Source: CAWBAT01 sp963810905
Lineage (GTDB): Bacteria > Acidobacteriota > Terriglobia > Versatilivoradales > Versatilivoraceae
Assembly (NCBI GenBank): GCA_963810905.1
Contig: CAWEPG010000007.1
Coordinates: 62,001 to 126,000, forward strand
Length of the DNA stretch: 64,000 nt
Direction of reading: 5' to 3'
Shown: one piece after another, positions 9,409-19,233 of the stretch
Position numbering within the stretch: the stretch's first letter is position 1
Layout: every line of letters begins with the position of its first letter
Position numbers and translations under genes: made by a program
The notes under the pieces: model-generated
Told to the model about the DNA's origin: nothing
Databases searched by the model: none
Seen by the model: only the letters and a program-made list of their open reading frames with translations

Positions 9409-10239
9409 ATGAAAAAAACCTTCGTTGCTATTCTGCTTGGTTGGCTCATCGCTGCTTCTTCGATCTGGGCAGAACAATCGCCTTCCCAAAGTAAGATTAC
9501 CCCTCCGGTCGACACGGACATGTCTATAGATCGCTCTGCCTTCCAGGCAGATTTTGAGCAGGTATGGCAGACTTTGCTTGATTTACTTACGGAATATGGG
9601 TTCAAGTTTCAAATTCGAGACAAGTCTCAAGGGCGGCTGGAAACGGATTATGTCGTCTTTTCACGTAGCCCTCATTTCTCAAAAATCAGCACTGGGATTA
9701 AAACGTTCGCTAAACCGCCTCGAACATTTTTGAAGAAGTGGGATGACGGGAAAATGAAGGTTTTTGCAGCAGTCACGAAAACGTCCAATGGATCCACTCA
9801 AATTTTCTTGCGCCCAGAATTATATGGATTTGCAAGTACTCGCTCGGATGACTCATCCGTCACAGGAGATTGGCGGCAATGCCAATCCAATGGTAAGTTT
9901 GAGTTTGAAGTGTTCAATGAAATGGCAACCCGATTGCAGAAGAAATCGATGCCATTGGACCATGAAGAATCGACCGCGAAGCCTTCTGAAGAGGCGTCTG
10001 AGGCACCATCTACAGCCGCAGTCGGGGAAACGAGTAACGTTCTCATAAACTCGGTGCCTGAAGGTGCCGAGATCCTCTTGAATAATGAACTGATAGGGAT
10101 GACGCCCTCTCGGTTGATTTTAAAGCCCGGAAAATATCAAGTCATTCTACGAAAGAGTCGTTACAAAAAGTACATTCGTCAGTTCGTTGTCATTCAAGGG
10201 AGTGATCTCACGATTAGTGTTGAGTTGAAGGAAAATTGA
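9409..10239 (+). CDS. exported protein with C-terminal PEGA domain
   Basis: 276 residues with a clear signal peptide (MKKTFVAILLGWLIAASSIWA). The middle (about 35-175) is an alpha/beta region I cannot name. After a Glu/Ser/Ala-rich linker the last 70 residues form a PEGA domain (VLINSVPEGAEILLNNELIG, then TPSRLILKPGKYQV), a surface-layer-like beta domain of extracytoplasmic proteins. Same strand as the TonB fusion 106 bp upstream, so possibly co-transcribed. Confidence 0.75.
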   Translation: MKKTFVAILLGWLIAASSIWAEQSPSQSKITPPVDTDMSIDRSAFQADFEQVWQTLLDLLTEYGFKFQIRDKSQGRLETDYVVFSRSPHFSKISTGIKTFAKPPRTFLKKWDDGKMKVFAAVTKTSNGSTQIFLRPELYGFASTRSDDSSVTGDWRQCQSNGKFEFEVFNEMATRLQKKSMPLDHEESTAKPSEEASEAPSTAAVGETSNVLINSVPEGAEILLNNELIGMTPSRLILKPGKYQVILRKSRYKKYIRQFVVIQGSDLTISVELKEN

Positions 10240-10422
10240 TTCGGCAAGTAGACGTTTTTGAAGAGTCAAACGAGCTCTTTCCTTTTGCATTCTCTTGATC
10301 CTCCCATGCTAGACAGGCCGGCAGGCTCCTGGCCAGCTTCATTTGAAAAATTCGAATCACTTTTCTGGGGCATACACTTCGCGGAGCGCTGAGAAAAGTA
10401 AGGTGACCGAGAGGGAGATGTA

Positions 10423-11520
10423 ATGCAATCAGTCGTCGTGACGGGGGGAGCGGGCTTCATCGGTTGCAATTTCGTGCGGACGGTTCTCAAGCGGACCGAG
10501 GCGAGGGTCGTCGTGCTTGACAAATTGACGTATGCCGGAAGTCTTCACAATTTAGAAGATGTATTAACCCATCCCCGATTTGTCTTTGTGAAAGGGGACA
10601 TCACAGATTGTGTCGTGGTTGAAAGTATCCTAAATAAGCATCATCCGGATTGTGTGATCAATTTTGCTGCAGAAACTCACGTCGATCGATCGATTGATGA
10701 TCCACGCCCATTTGTCATAACGAACGTTTTGGGGACATCAGAACTCCTTGAAATGACGAGAATGTATTGGAAAAGTCTCCAGCCATCAAATCGTGCCAAG
10801 TTTCGGTTTGTCCAAGTCTCAACGGACGAAGTTTATGGTGCCTTGGGTGATACGGGTTTATTCTCTGAAACAACCCCTTATTCTCCTAATTCGCCCTATG
10901 CTGCTTCAAAAGCATCGGCAGACCACCTTGCCAGGGCTTATTACGAAACTTATGGATTGCCAGTCACCATTTCAAATTGCTCCAACAATTTTGGACCTTA
11001 TCAGTTTCCAGAAAAGTTATTCCCGTTAACACTCTTAAATGCCTTGGAAGGAAAACCGTTGCCGATCTATGGGGATGGCGGGAACGTCCGAGACTGGCTC
11101 TACGTGGAAGATCACTGCCGGGGCCTCTTGACAATCGTCGAGAGCGGAAAGGCAGGAGAGAAGTATAACATCGGAGGGAACAACGAGCGGATGAACCTGG
11201 AGATCGTGGACCGTATCTGCGCTGCCCTGGAAGAGATTCAGCCGGCTAGAGACAATCCGGCTCTACGCTCAAAAGGTATCCCCAGCTATACTTCATTGAA
11301 GACTTTTGTTCAAGACCGGCCTGGTCATGATCGTCGTTACGCAATCGATGGGCGAAAAATTCGAAATGAGCTGGGATGGGCTCCTCTCTACGATTTTGAA
11401 ACAGGAGTTACTAGGACAGTGCATTGGTACTGTGAGAACCGAGAATGGTGCCAAAAGATACAGGCGGGAAAGCATTCACGGGAGCGCCTGGGACTGCCAA
11501 AGGAGGAACCGGTTCGATGA
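10423..11520 (+). CDS. rfbB: dTDP-glucose 4,6-dehydratase
   Basis: 365 residues, typical for RfbB/RmlB. It converts dTDP-glucose to dTDP-4-keto-6-deoxyglucose, the second step toward dTDP-rhamnose and related sugars. Visible motifs: NAD-binding GGAGFIG, NFAAETHVDRSI, the STDEVYG active-site loop with Asp-Glu, and the catalytic YAASK. GAGGGAGATG-like ribosome site precedes the ATG. Its stop overlaps the ATG of rfbA (ATGA). rfbC and rfbD are not in the window, so the end product is not known. Confidence 0.93.
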   Translation: MQSVVVTGGAGFIGCNFVRTVLKRTEARVVVLDKLTYAGSLHNLEDVLTHPRFVFVKGDITDCVVVESILNKHHPDCVINFAAETHVDRSIDDPRPFVITNVLGTSELLEMTRMYWKSLQPSNRAKFRFVQVSTDEVYGALGDTGLFSETTPYSPNSPYAASKASADHLARAYYETYGLPVTISNCSNNFGPYQFPEKLFPLTLLNALEGKPLPIYGDGGNVRDWLYVEDHCRGLLTIVESGKAGEKYNIGGNNERMNLEIVDRICAALEEIQPARDNPALRSKGIPSYTSLKTFVQDRPGHDRRYAIDGRKIRNELGWAPLYDFETGVTRTVHWYCENREWCQKIQAGKHSRERLGLPKEEPVR

Positions 11521-12398
11521 AGGGAATCATCCTGGCAGGGGGCTCCGGAACAAGGCTTGGTCCCTTGACGAAGGCAATCAGTAAACAACTCATCCCAATT
11601 TACGACAAACCCATGATCTATTATCCTCTATCGACCCTCATGTTGGCCGGAGTCCGAGAAATTTTGATTATCTCGACCCCCCGTGATTTGCCCATATTTC
11701 GAGAACTGCTGGGAGACGGCGTGAGATTGGGCTTGAGCATTCACTATGCGACTCAGGCGAACCCGGAAGGTATCGCCCAAGCATTCCTGATCGGACGGGA
11801 ATTTATCGGAAACGATCGCGTGGCCCTGATCCTTGGAGATAACATTTTTTATGGTCATGGGTTGCCACGATATTTGAGGAATGCAGTCGAGCGGGGAGAT
11901 GGGGCAACGATCTTTGCCTATCAGGTGAGCGATCCGGAAAGATATGGCGTCGTCGAATTTGATGCCCATGGGATCCCCGTGGGCCTTCGGGAAAAGCCCG
12001 CCAAGCCCCGCTCACGCTTTGCGGTGACGGGCCTATATTTTTATGATAATCAGGTAGTCGATATCGCGGCCAAATTGAAACCCTCGGCGCGGGGGGAATT
12101 AGAGATCACGGACGTGAATCTAGCCTATTTGGAAGCTTCAGCCTTGTACGTTGAAAAATTTGGGCGCGGGATTGCCTGGCTAGATACCGGAACTCAAGAG
12201 TCGCTCTTACAAGCATCAAACTTCATCCAGGCTCTTCAAGAGCGTCAGGGTCTCATGGTCGCTTGTCTGGAAGAGATTGCCTTTTTGCAGGGATACATTA
12301 CCGCAGACAAGGTTGTCCAGATTGCTGAAAATATGAAAGGCAGTAGTTACGGAAAATACCTGCTTAGGATGCTGGATCCGGAAGGAGCGACCCCTTAA
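11517..12398 (+). CDS. rfbA: glucose-1-phosphate thymidylyltransferase
   Basis: 293 residues from ATG 11517; the frame is open upstream but the family starts at MKGIILAGGSGTRLGPLT. It makes dTDP-glucose from dTTP and glucose-1-phosphate, the step before RfbB. Motifs: nucleotide-binding GGSGTRL, LGDNIFYGHG with the metal-binding Asp, TGLYFYD and WLDTGT. AGGAGG sits 11 nt upstream inside rfbB, and the ATGA overlap indicates coupled translation. Length matches the family. Confidence 0.94.
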   Translation: MKGIILAGGSGTRLGPLTKAISKQLIPIYDKPMIYYPLSTLMLAGVREILIISTPRDLPIFRELLGDGVRLGLSIHYATQANPEGIAQAFLIGREFIGNDRVALILGDNIFYGHGLPRYLRNAVERGDGATIFAYQVSDPERYGVVEFDAHGIPVGLREKPAKPRSRFAVTGLYFYDNQVVDIAAKLKPSARGELEITDVNLAYLEASALYVEKFGRGIAWLDTGTQESLLQASNFIQALQERQGLMVACLEEIAFLQGYITADKVVQIAENMKGSSYGKYLLRMLDPEGATP

Positions 12399-12438
12399 AT
12401 CTTGGAAATTGAGGGTGGCACGAGAGCACCTAGTTAAA

Positions 12439-13491
12439 TCAGGCTTGGAGACCGCTTGATCGCAGACCTAGCCCCAAAGTCTTTCTGCAGTATTGTACGC
12501 TGCGTTCCAGTTGGTCCAATTGGTATTGTTGCTCCGAAATTGCAAGATCTTCGTCAACGGAAGCCCTGAACGGCTGGAGAGGCGTTCCTCGTTTGGCCAA
12601 TGCTACAAATTGAGCAAATTCATGCGCTCGTGCATTGGCGTAATTTTTCCAAAAATCAGTCCGAAGATAGGAGAAGGCTCTGGAAGAACCTGAAATGATT
12701 TCCAACTGCACGGGGACGTTTGGGCAAAGCACGGCGAATCGTCTTAGGTAGGATGCAAAATCAACTTTCCCTTCACCCATTGCAGTCCACTGGACAATAG
12801 CGCCATCGGTGGATTCCCAAACCATGGAGTCCCGAATACCGGTTGTCACAGCATAGGGGCCAAGGATTTCCAAATTCTGAAGGGGATCTTCAAGCGTCCA
12901 AGTCGCATTTCCGCAATCCATTGTGGCACCGACATAGTCAGTCCCGGCTTCTTCAATTAAGGTGACTAACTCCCAGGCTTGCATGTCTCCTGCATGATTT
13001 TCGACTGCAATTTTGACCCCAGCCTCCATCGCTTGACTTCTAGTTGCTTTCAACACTTGAAGGGTGTTTTTCATGTGAAATTCAATACCGCCAGGAGTAG
13101 AACGATCCTTGAAGTTTCCTTGGTAGCACCGAACCACGGGAGAGCCAACCCGTTGGGCAATCTTGATTGCCAGGCCCAGATGTTCTTCGGCGGTGCCAAA
13201 CCGCTTTTCGAAGGTGTTTGAGGATGGACAAATACTAGCCGTCCCAGTATGGATTTCGATTCCTAGATCTCTGGCTCTGGCCTTAATTTCTTGAAGATAA
13301 TGATCGCTGTGATTTTCGAAAACATCCAAATCCGAAAACAGGATGGCGTCCACTTCTAGCCTGGAAGCGTAATCCAGAAGTTTTGGCGCATTCCAACCGA
13401 GCGCACGGATTGAATAATTATCAAACCCAAGTTTGAGGTGAGGGTTCGTAACTGTATTTTGCAAATTGTTTACGGTGTTGATTGATTCCAT
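12439..13491 (-). CDS. sugar phosphate isomerase/epimerase-like TIM-barrel protein
   Basis: 350 residues of the xylose-isomerase-like/AP endonuclease 2 barrel superfamily. The barrel strands carry metal-ligand candidates in IAVENHAGD (Glu), ATMDCGNATW (Asp) and VQLEIISG (Glu). The N terminus starts with a short polar extension before LKLGFDNYSI. Members act on sugars, inosose or hydroxypyruvate-type substrates; this one cannot be assigned. It converges with rfbA (40 bp apart) and stands alone. Confidence 0.78.
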   Translation of the reverse strand: MESINTVNNLQNTVTNPHLKLGFDNYSIRALGWNAPKLLDYASRLEVDAILFSDLDVFENHSDHYLQEIKARARDLGIEIHTGTASICPSSNTFEKRFGTAEEHLGLAIKIAQRVGSPVVRCYQGNFKDRSTPGGIEFHMKNTLQVLKATRSQAMEAGVKIAVENHAGDMQAWELVTLIEEAGTDYVGATMDCGNATWTLEDPLQNLEILGPYAVTTGIRDSMVWESTDGAIVQWTAMGEGKVDFASYLRRFAVLCPNVPVQLEIISGSSRAFSYLRTDFWKNYANARAHEFAQFVALAKRGTPLQPFRASVDEDLAISEQQYQLDQLERSVQYCRKTLGLGLRSSGLQA

Positions 13492-13886
13492 TCTTCTGCT
13501 GAGATCATGGAGTACTTTGTTTCAACTTAACGGATAGCCCTATTCCCTTTAGAAGTTTTCACGATTAGTGCAAGCCACTCAAGGCACTTCGCTGCAGGTG
13601 GTTTGATTCAGCTTTTGCAAGACCATGCACTGAGAGACAGGGGAAAGAGGACTTTCTTAACCGGAAAAGCTGAGATAAAATTAGCTCGACTTGTCGCAAC
13701 TTTCGCAGGCTACCCTTATCAATCAGTAATACTGAAGCACCTAATCATGTTACCCTAACCGATACTCTCGATGCAGGCAAGCTATGCATGAGACGAAGTG
13801 AAAGTTTGGGCTAGGCTCCACGTACCTCATTGGGTGTCAAATGCTTTTTCGGCTCAGTTCTGACAACTTTTGAAAAGGACCTGAAG
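13492..13886. other. gene-free stretch between divergent genes
   Basis: About 395 bp lie between the TIM-barrel gene start and the GTG start of the histidine kinase. It must hold both promoters. I saw no convincing -35/-10 pair, no tRNA and no riboswitch core here. Confidence 0.5.
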
Positions 13887-15278
13887 GTGTTTCCTGATTT
13901 TCTAACAGTCATCATAATCTTCTGTATGGTCTTGATCTTGTATTTGATCAGCAAGATGGGCGATGAACAGAAGAAGAGCGAAAAATTGGCAATTTCACTC
14001 CAAGAGAAGAAGGATCATATCAGTCACCTCATTCGGGCGCTCGAACAAGCCAAAGAGTCGAATCAATTGGAATCTTTCTTATTCAGCGAGATTACCAGCA
14101 TCCTTCGACATGTACACGATAGCGAACAATCGTTGCAGGCTGCATTTTCCAGAATGCTCGAAATTCTGTCAATTGATGTGGGCATCCTTGCTCTGGATGA
14201 TGGGAGTAAGCCTGGTATTAATATTTGTATCGGAGCTGATTTGAGCCTTCTTGACACTTTCAATGAGCTGGAACGTCGGAAAATTGTATTGGAAAGCCTG
14301 GGTGGACAGAACGTCCCATTGTCTTTTGAAAATTTTCAGAAATCGCGCCTATTAAAAGTCATGGAAGAGACGCGTTCTTTGCTTGGCTTCCCTTGCAAGG
14401 TGAAATCGTACCAGTTCGGACACTTTATCATTGGTTACCGGAAGCCCCATCAATTTATTCAAGCTGAAATTGATGGCTTGAAATTCTGTGCCGACCAGTT
14501 TGCTGTCACATTTCAGCTCTCCAAACAGATTTCGGATACCCAAGAACTCTCTCAACTGCGACATGATTACATCGCCAATGTGTCCCACGAATTAAGAACG
14601 CCATTAACCACGATTTATGGCTATTTGACGATCTTGAAGAGCTACCCCAATTCTCTTTTCCAGGAGAACGAAAAGAACGAGATTGTCTCAATCATGACGG
14701 AAGAATGCCAACGTCTGATGCGCCTTATTAATAACTTGCTTCTTTCCGTAAAAGTTGAACAAGCCGAATTTCCCAGTTTGCAGAAATTTGGAACCGTTTC
14801 GATTGCGGAAATTATCGATCATACCAGCCGTTTCATGGAACCTGAGATGAAGAGCAAGAATATTCGACTGATTGTTGACATGCCTTCTCAGCCCGCCTTA
14901 ATTGAGGGAAACCAGGATCTGTTACAACAGGTATTCCAGAATCTTGTTTCGAATTCCATCAAGTTTTGTTCGAAAGACCCCCGGATCGAAGTGGTGGCAA
15001 GGGAAGAGGAACATCATATTGTTATCTATTTCTCGGACAATGGCGTCGGAATCGAACCTGAAGCACTACCCAATGTCTTTCAGAAGTTCTATAGAGCTCG
15101 TTCTCAGGCTCCCCATCGGCCTGGGCTCGGTATTGGACTTTTTTTAGTTCATAAACTCATCGAATTACATCGAGGATCCATTTCCGTTACGAGCGAGGTC
15201 GGGAAGGGAACGATGTTTGTGATTCGAATTCCGAAGGTAATTGTTCCGGCGTCCGTAAGCTACACTTCACTTAGTTAG
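13887..15278 (+). CDS. membrane-anchored sensor histidine kinase
   Basis: 463 residues from GTG 13887, chosen because AAGGA lies 7 nt upstream and the protein then opens with a membrane anchor (FLTVIIIFCMVLILYLI); the frame also runs back to a TTG at 13830 without a ribosome site. After a coiled coil (about 30-75) comes a GAF-like region (80-220). The HisKA H-box is VSHELRTPL; the ATPase has an N-box (QNLVSNSIKF), G1 (DNGVGIEP), F-box (QKFYRA) and G2 (GLGIGLFLV). All catalytic residues are present. No receiver gene is adjacent, so the partner is unknown. Confidence 0.88.
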   Translation: MFPDFLTVIIIFCMVLILYLISKMGDEQKKSEKLAISLQEKKDHISHLIRALEQAKESNQLESFLFSEITSILRHVHDSEQSLQAAFSRMLEILSIDVGILALDDGSKPGINICIGADLSLLDTFNELERRKIVLESLGGQNVPLSFENFQKSRLLKVMEETRSLLGFPCKVKSYQFGHFIIGYRKPHQFIQAEIDGLKFCADQFAVTFQLSKQISDTQELSQLRHDYIANVSHELRTPLTTIYGYLTILKSYPNSLFQENEKNEIVSIMTEECQRLMRLINNLLLSVKVEQAEFPSLQKFGTVSIAEIIDHTSRFMEPEMKSKNIRLIVDMPSQPALIEGNQDLLQQVFQNLVSNSIKFCSKDPRIEVVAREEEHHIVIYFSDNGVGIEPEALPNVFQKFYRARSQAPHRPGLGIGLFLVHKLIELHRGSISVTSEVGKGTMFVIRIPKVIVPASVSYTSLS

Positions 15279-15347
15279 GAAAAAACCAAAGCAGGTTGAG
15301 ATGGCCATCGGCCAATAGAAGGCAACATTAGCCAGGAGGCAGGACGT

Positions 15348-15803
15348 ATGTTATCCAGAGTTCTTTTATTTGTGCGGCTCCCGATTCTTTTACTCGTAAT
15401 CTATACGATTGCGCGATTCAGCCTGGGGGTTGCCGGAGTCCCCTACGCGCCGCGGGGCAATGCGATGTTCTCCGTGGTCGGCCTCATGTTAATCAGCAGC
15501 TTTTACTTTGGTGCACTCTCCGCAAAAAACGGCCAATTTTCCTGGAGTGGAACAATTCTGGTTGGAATTGTTGTGTGCTTTACGGCAGAAGTCCTTGTTT
15601 TCCTTGCCACATGGATCAGCTATGTGGCCAATCGGGACACGTATTTTACTCACTGGGACGCGTTAAATGTCCCACCCGGAACCAGCGTCCCTTTTGGAAG
15701 AGCGATGATGGCCCGCACGGCGGGACTGATTTTTGGACCCATATTAGGGATCCTTAGCGCTTCACTCGGACGCATTTTTAGCGGGTTAGCGCCCAAGACA
15801 TGA
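15348..15803 (+). CDS. small integral membrane protein, unknown
   Basis: 151 residues with four hydrophobic segments (about 6-26, 41-60, 68-90 and 122-145). A GGAGG-containing site (CCAGGAGGCAGGACGT) precedes the ATG. It follows the histidine kinase by 69 bp on the same strand, so it might be its signal partner, but I do not recognise a family. Confidence 0.65.
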   Translation: MLSRVLLFVRLPILLLVIYTIARFSLGVAGVPYAPRGNAMFSVVGLMLISSFYFGALSAKNGQFSWSGTILVGIVVCFTAEVLVFLATWISYVANRDTYFTHWDALNVPPGTSVPFGRAMMARTAGLIFGPILGILSASLGRIFSGLAPKT

Positions 15804-15861
15804 TCTTGGGGAAAAAGCGTGCATCGTGATCCGCTGTTGCGTTCCTCCGGGGCGTCCTGTT

Positions 15862-16734
15862 TTAATGCGGATGCTCCCAGTATTTGCGACGATTTCTTTC
15901 TTTCAGTGCCAGATCTCTTCCGTCTGCCGACACGCTTTTGACAAGGATATTGGGATACGCCTTTTCAAACCAGTAGGCCTGTTGATTTCCTGGGCCCTGA
16001 ATCTCAACCTTCCAACAGTCAATCAAGTTAACGGTTTCGCTTCCTTGTACATGAATTTCTGCATCGATAAATTTCGGAGGCGTGGCTCGATTGGTCACAA
16101 ACGAATTCACCAGCCGAATCGGATGTCGCAAACCTTCTCGAAAGCGGAGTGATCTTAAAGTAACTGGGAGCTGATCCTCCAGTAAGTCGTCTGGACCAAG
16201 CGGGAGAGAGGTGGAGCCATCCCCTTCGCCATCGAAGTAAGAGAAATAGTGGAGTGTGGCTGGGCGCCCCCAATTTTGAACTTCCTTAAATGTGTTTCCG
16301 CACCACTCCTGACTTCCCATTGTCAATTTGATCAAGCGGGACGGGTTTTCGCGATTGACAAATAGGCTGGTTAAAAAATGATATGTATAGTTTTCGGTAG
16401 GAATGGAAGCAGCGATGTTGAGTTTTAAGACGACGGGGTGGGGCTGTCCTTGGAGCGGATGATCGGCCTTTACGTATAGCTTTGGATCAAAATCTTCCTT
16501 TACGGTAATGAGCGTTGCCTGATAGCTTCTCGATTTACCGTAAATCACGCAATGAGCATCATATGTGGCGACTTCTGCCTGCCCATCGTCCCATGACGCA
16601 TGGAGACCCCAGTCGGTTTGAAAAAGCTCATTGCCTTTTTTCTCCGTGCGTATTTCATGCTTCGGGGTTACCAGAAAAAGGACGATTAAGACAACGATTC
16701 CGAATGCAATAAGCAGCCGCAATGGATTCTGCAT
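15862..16734 (-). CDS. membrane-anchored protein, unknown
   Basis: 290 residues with an N-terminal signal anchor (LLIAFGIVVLIVLFLVT, about 6-24) and a periplasmic beta-rich domain. The C terminus has a pattern reminiscent of DUF3108-type outer-membrane-associated proteins (VIDCW..-like NLIDCWKVEI, then AYWFEKAYPNILVK..DGR). No catalytic motif. Converges with the four-TM protein gene. Confidence 0.65.
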   Translation of the reverse strand: MQNPLRLLIAFGIVVLIVLFLVTPKHEIRTEKKGNELFQTDWGLHASWDDGQAEVATYDAHCVIYGKSRSYQATLITVKEDFDPKLYVKADHPLQGQPHPVVLKLNIAASIPTENYTYHFLTSLFVNRENPSRLIKLTMGSQEWCGNTFKEVQNWGRPATLHYFSYFDGEGDGSTSLPLGPDDLLEDQLPVTLRSLRFREGLRHPIRLVNSFVTNRATPPKFIDAEIHVQGSETVNLIDCWKVEIQGPGNQQAYWFEKAYPNILVKSVSADGRDLALKERNRRKYWEHPH

Positions 16735-17005
16735 ATTCCTCCTCTGGGCCAGTCTGGGTGAGTCCTCTGCCCTCTACTTTACTTGAATCACATGCCGATG
16801 TCTCAAAGAGATTGGTCCGAGCGGCTGGATTGAAATGCCAGGAAAACTGGAAGATGGTTCTTCCGGAAAAAGAGTCTATGGGTTCGGTGTATCCAGTTTG
16901 AGTGGCGTTACGTTGACCCCTCAGGAAGGGATATGTTACTTTTACTCTCGAAATGCCCGCGAGAAGGAATTGCATGTCCTGAGAAACTGTCCTTCATTCA
17001 TCCTG

Positions 17006-17779
17006 ATGCTAACTTCCCGAGACTATCGGATCGAACCTCTTGCCGACCTTGAGCGCTTGCGCGAATGCCTCGAAATCCAACGAAAGATTTGGGGTTTTTC
17101 TGACCTCGACCTTCTCCCTTTGCGCTCTCTTGTTGTCAGCGGAAAGATCGGGGGACAAGTCTTTGGGGCCATCGATAACGATAATCATCTGCTGGGTTTT
17201 CTGACGGCTTTACCGGGCTTTCGGGAAGGTAGAGTCTATCTTCATTCGCATATGATGGGGGTCTTACCGGAATGCCGAAATCGCGGGATTGGAAGGAGTC
17301 TTAAACTGGCTCAACGCCAAGACGCCCTCAGCCGCGGAATTTCCATAGTGGAATGGACCTTTGATCCGCTGGAAATACAAAACGCCTATTTTAATATTGA
17401 GTCACTGGGCGCAATTTGCCGCCGTTACGATGTCGACACCTATGGGATGACAAGCAGCCCCCTCCATGGAAACTTGCCTACCGATCGGCTTTTGGCGGAA
17501 TGGCATCTGTCCAGCCCACGTGTGGTGTCCCGCATCTCGAAAAGTGTAATTCCTCGGATTGCTTCGAATGCGGCGGTACGACTCGAACTCCCCTACAATA
17601 TACGCGAATTAAAGGCGACTGACCCTGTTTCGGCTGCCCATATCCAACGGCGGCTTCGTCAACGATTCTTAGACTTTTTCGGCAACGGCTATTCCGCGAT
17701 AGGTTTCACAATGGATGAATCCAGCAATATTGCCTCTTACGTCCTCGAACCGTTTGATGAAGGGAGTCTCCATACATGA
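17006..17779 (+). CDS. GNAT-family N-acetyltransferase (COG3375-like)
   Basis: 257 residues from ATG 17006; the frame is open back to 16835, but the upstream 57 residues do not look like the family and the fold begins at YRIEPLADLERL. The acetyl-CoA loop is in HMMGVLPECRNRGIGRSLK (Arg/Gln-x-x-Gly-x-Gly/Ala type), and WTFDPLEIQNAYFN is characteristic of COG3375. Substrate unknown. The stop overlaps the ATG of the amidohydrolase (ATGA, 17776-17779). Confidence 0.75.
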   Translation: MLTSRDYRIEPLADLERLRECLEIQRKIWGFSDLDLLPLRSLVVSGKIGGQVFGAIDNDNHLLGFLTALPGFREGRVYLHSHMMGVLPECRNRGIGRSLKLAQRQDALSRGISIVEWTFDPLEIQNAYFNIESLGAICRRYDVDTYGMTSSPLHGNLPTDRLLAEWHLSSPRVVSRISKSVIPRIASNAAVRLELPYNIRELKATDPVSAAHIQRRLRQRFLDFFGNGYSAIGFTMDESSNIASYVLEPFDEGSLHT

Positions 17780-19233
17780 TTCTCTCCAGTCCATGGGTTT
17801 TGCCCATTAGTTCTCCATGGATCGTGGATGGCGCCGTTGTTGTCGAAGGGGCGCAGATTATTGACCTGGGCATTCAGAAGGATATTGTTCGGCGCTACCC
17901 GCATCATCCGGTCAAACATTATCCCGCTTCAGTCCTCCTGCCTGGATTCGTAAATGTTCACTCACACTTGGAACTTTCGATCTTGCGCGGCTATTTAGAA
18001 GGGTTGAGTTTTTGGAATTGGATTCGTGAACTGACCAGAACAAAATATGAGATTTTGACTTATGACGACATTCTGGTATCGGCACTCTTGGGGGCCGTTG
18101 AGGCGATTCAAGCGGGCATTACAACGGTGGGCGACCCCATGGATTTGGGAGGGACGCTAGAAGCAGCCTTAAGTACAGGGATTCGAGGCGTCCTCTACCA
18201 GGAAGTGTTTTCTCCGAGATCTGAAGATGCCAATAAGGCCATGCAAACGCTGGAAGCCAATCTTCAAGAGCGTCGTGCGCAAATTGCAAGATTTCCGACC
18301 TCTGGTATCCTCTCCCGATTTATCAGACTCGATTCCATTGGCCAAGAGAAAACCGTGGCCGATCGGAAAAAACGGATTCGCTTAGGCGTATCTCCTCATG
18401 CCCCTTATACCGTTAGTGCGCCTTTATTTTTGGCGGTGCATCAATTTGCAAGAAAGGAGGGCCTTCCCGTTTGCATCCATATCGGGGAATCGGTCGCGGA
18501 GCGACAATGGATACAAGACGGGACCGGGCCGATTGCCCATTCTTACCGCGAGCGCGGCATTCCGTGGGTTCCCCCCAAAACGACTCCCATCCAGTATCTT
18601 CATAACCTCGGAGTCATCGAAGATTCCACTCTTCTCGTGCATTGCATTCATTTGCGAGAAGAAGATTTTGAGATTATTCGAACTCAGAAGGCGGCTGTTG
18701 CCCATTGTCCCAAATCCAACTGGAAATTGGGACACGGATACATGAATCTGAAAGAGATACACCAAAGAGCCATTCGGTTGGGATTGGGAACCGACAGTGT
18801 CGCGAGCAATAACTCTATGGACTTTTTTGAAGAAATGCGGTTTACGCGGAGTAATCCGACAGTTGGTCTCCCTCCCAGCAACGGAGACTCTCACTTCGAA
18901 AGGGATTACCTCCTTTCATCCACTGAATTGCTCAGAATGGGTACCTTGGGAGGCGCCGAAGCTCTTGGTTTGTCAAAAGAAATCGGGTCATTAGATGCGG
19001 GTAAATTGGCTGACATTATAGCTGTGGATCTTACGGGATTTCACGTCCAGCCAGTTTTCTCCCCGACCGACGCTCTGGTCTTCTCCTGCAGAGCACCTGA
19101 TGTGCGAATGACTATGATTGGGGGCGAGATCCTCTATGAAGGGGGAGCCGTTGCTGGTTTCATGTCGGGCGAATTCTCTAATGCTGTGGAACAAGTCCGA
19201 ACCAAGATGCTGAATGCGCGTCGCAAAGATTAA
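17776..19233 (+). CDS. amidohydrolase/deaminase (COG0402; possible aminofutalosine deaminase)
   Basis: 485 residues of the cytosine-deaminase-like amidohydrolases. Metal ligands are visible in order: VHSHLE (His-x-His), the SPHAPYTVS loop, HIGES (His), an alkaline HCPKSN and GTDSVASNN (Asp). The segment LELSILRGYLEGLSFWNWI resembles 6-amino-6-deoxyfutalosine deaminases (MqnX) of the futalosine menaquinone route, but S-adenosylhomocysteine/5'-methylthioadenosine deaminases are close relatives. No other mqn gene is in the window, so the substrate is an inference. It overlaps the GNAT gene upstream by 4 bp and the permease downstream by 20 bp. Confidence 0.8.
   Translation: MILSSPWVLPISSPWIVDGAVVVEGAQIIDLGIQKDIVRRYPHHPVKHYPASVLLPGFVNVHSHLELSILRGYLEGLSFWNWIRELTRTKYEILTYDDILVSALLGAVEAIQAGITTVGDPMDLGGTLEAALSTGIRGVLYQEVFSPRSEDANKAMQTLEANLQERRAQIARFPTSGILSRFIRLDSIGQEKTVADRKKRIRLGVSPHAPYTVSAPLFLAVHQFARKEGLPVCIHIGESVAERQWIQDGTGPIAHSYRERGIPWVPPKTTPIQYLHNLGVIEDSTLLVHCIHLREEDFEIIRTQKAAVAHCPKSNWKLGHGYMNLKEIHQRAIRLGLGTDSVASNNSMDFFEEMRFTRSNPTVGLPPSNGDSHFERDYLLSSTELLRMGTLGGAEALGLSKEIGSLDAGKLADIIAVDLTGFHVQPVFSPTDALVFSCRAPDVRMTMIGGEILYEGGAVAGFMSGEFSNAVEQVRTKMLNARRKD

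Noticed and set aside
13740..13830. A purine-rich stretch ahead of the histidine kinase resembling a small regulatory RNA
   Set aside because: No conserved core of a c-di-GMP or other known riboswitch and no stable terminator hairpin.
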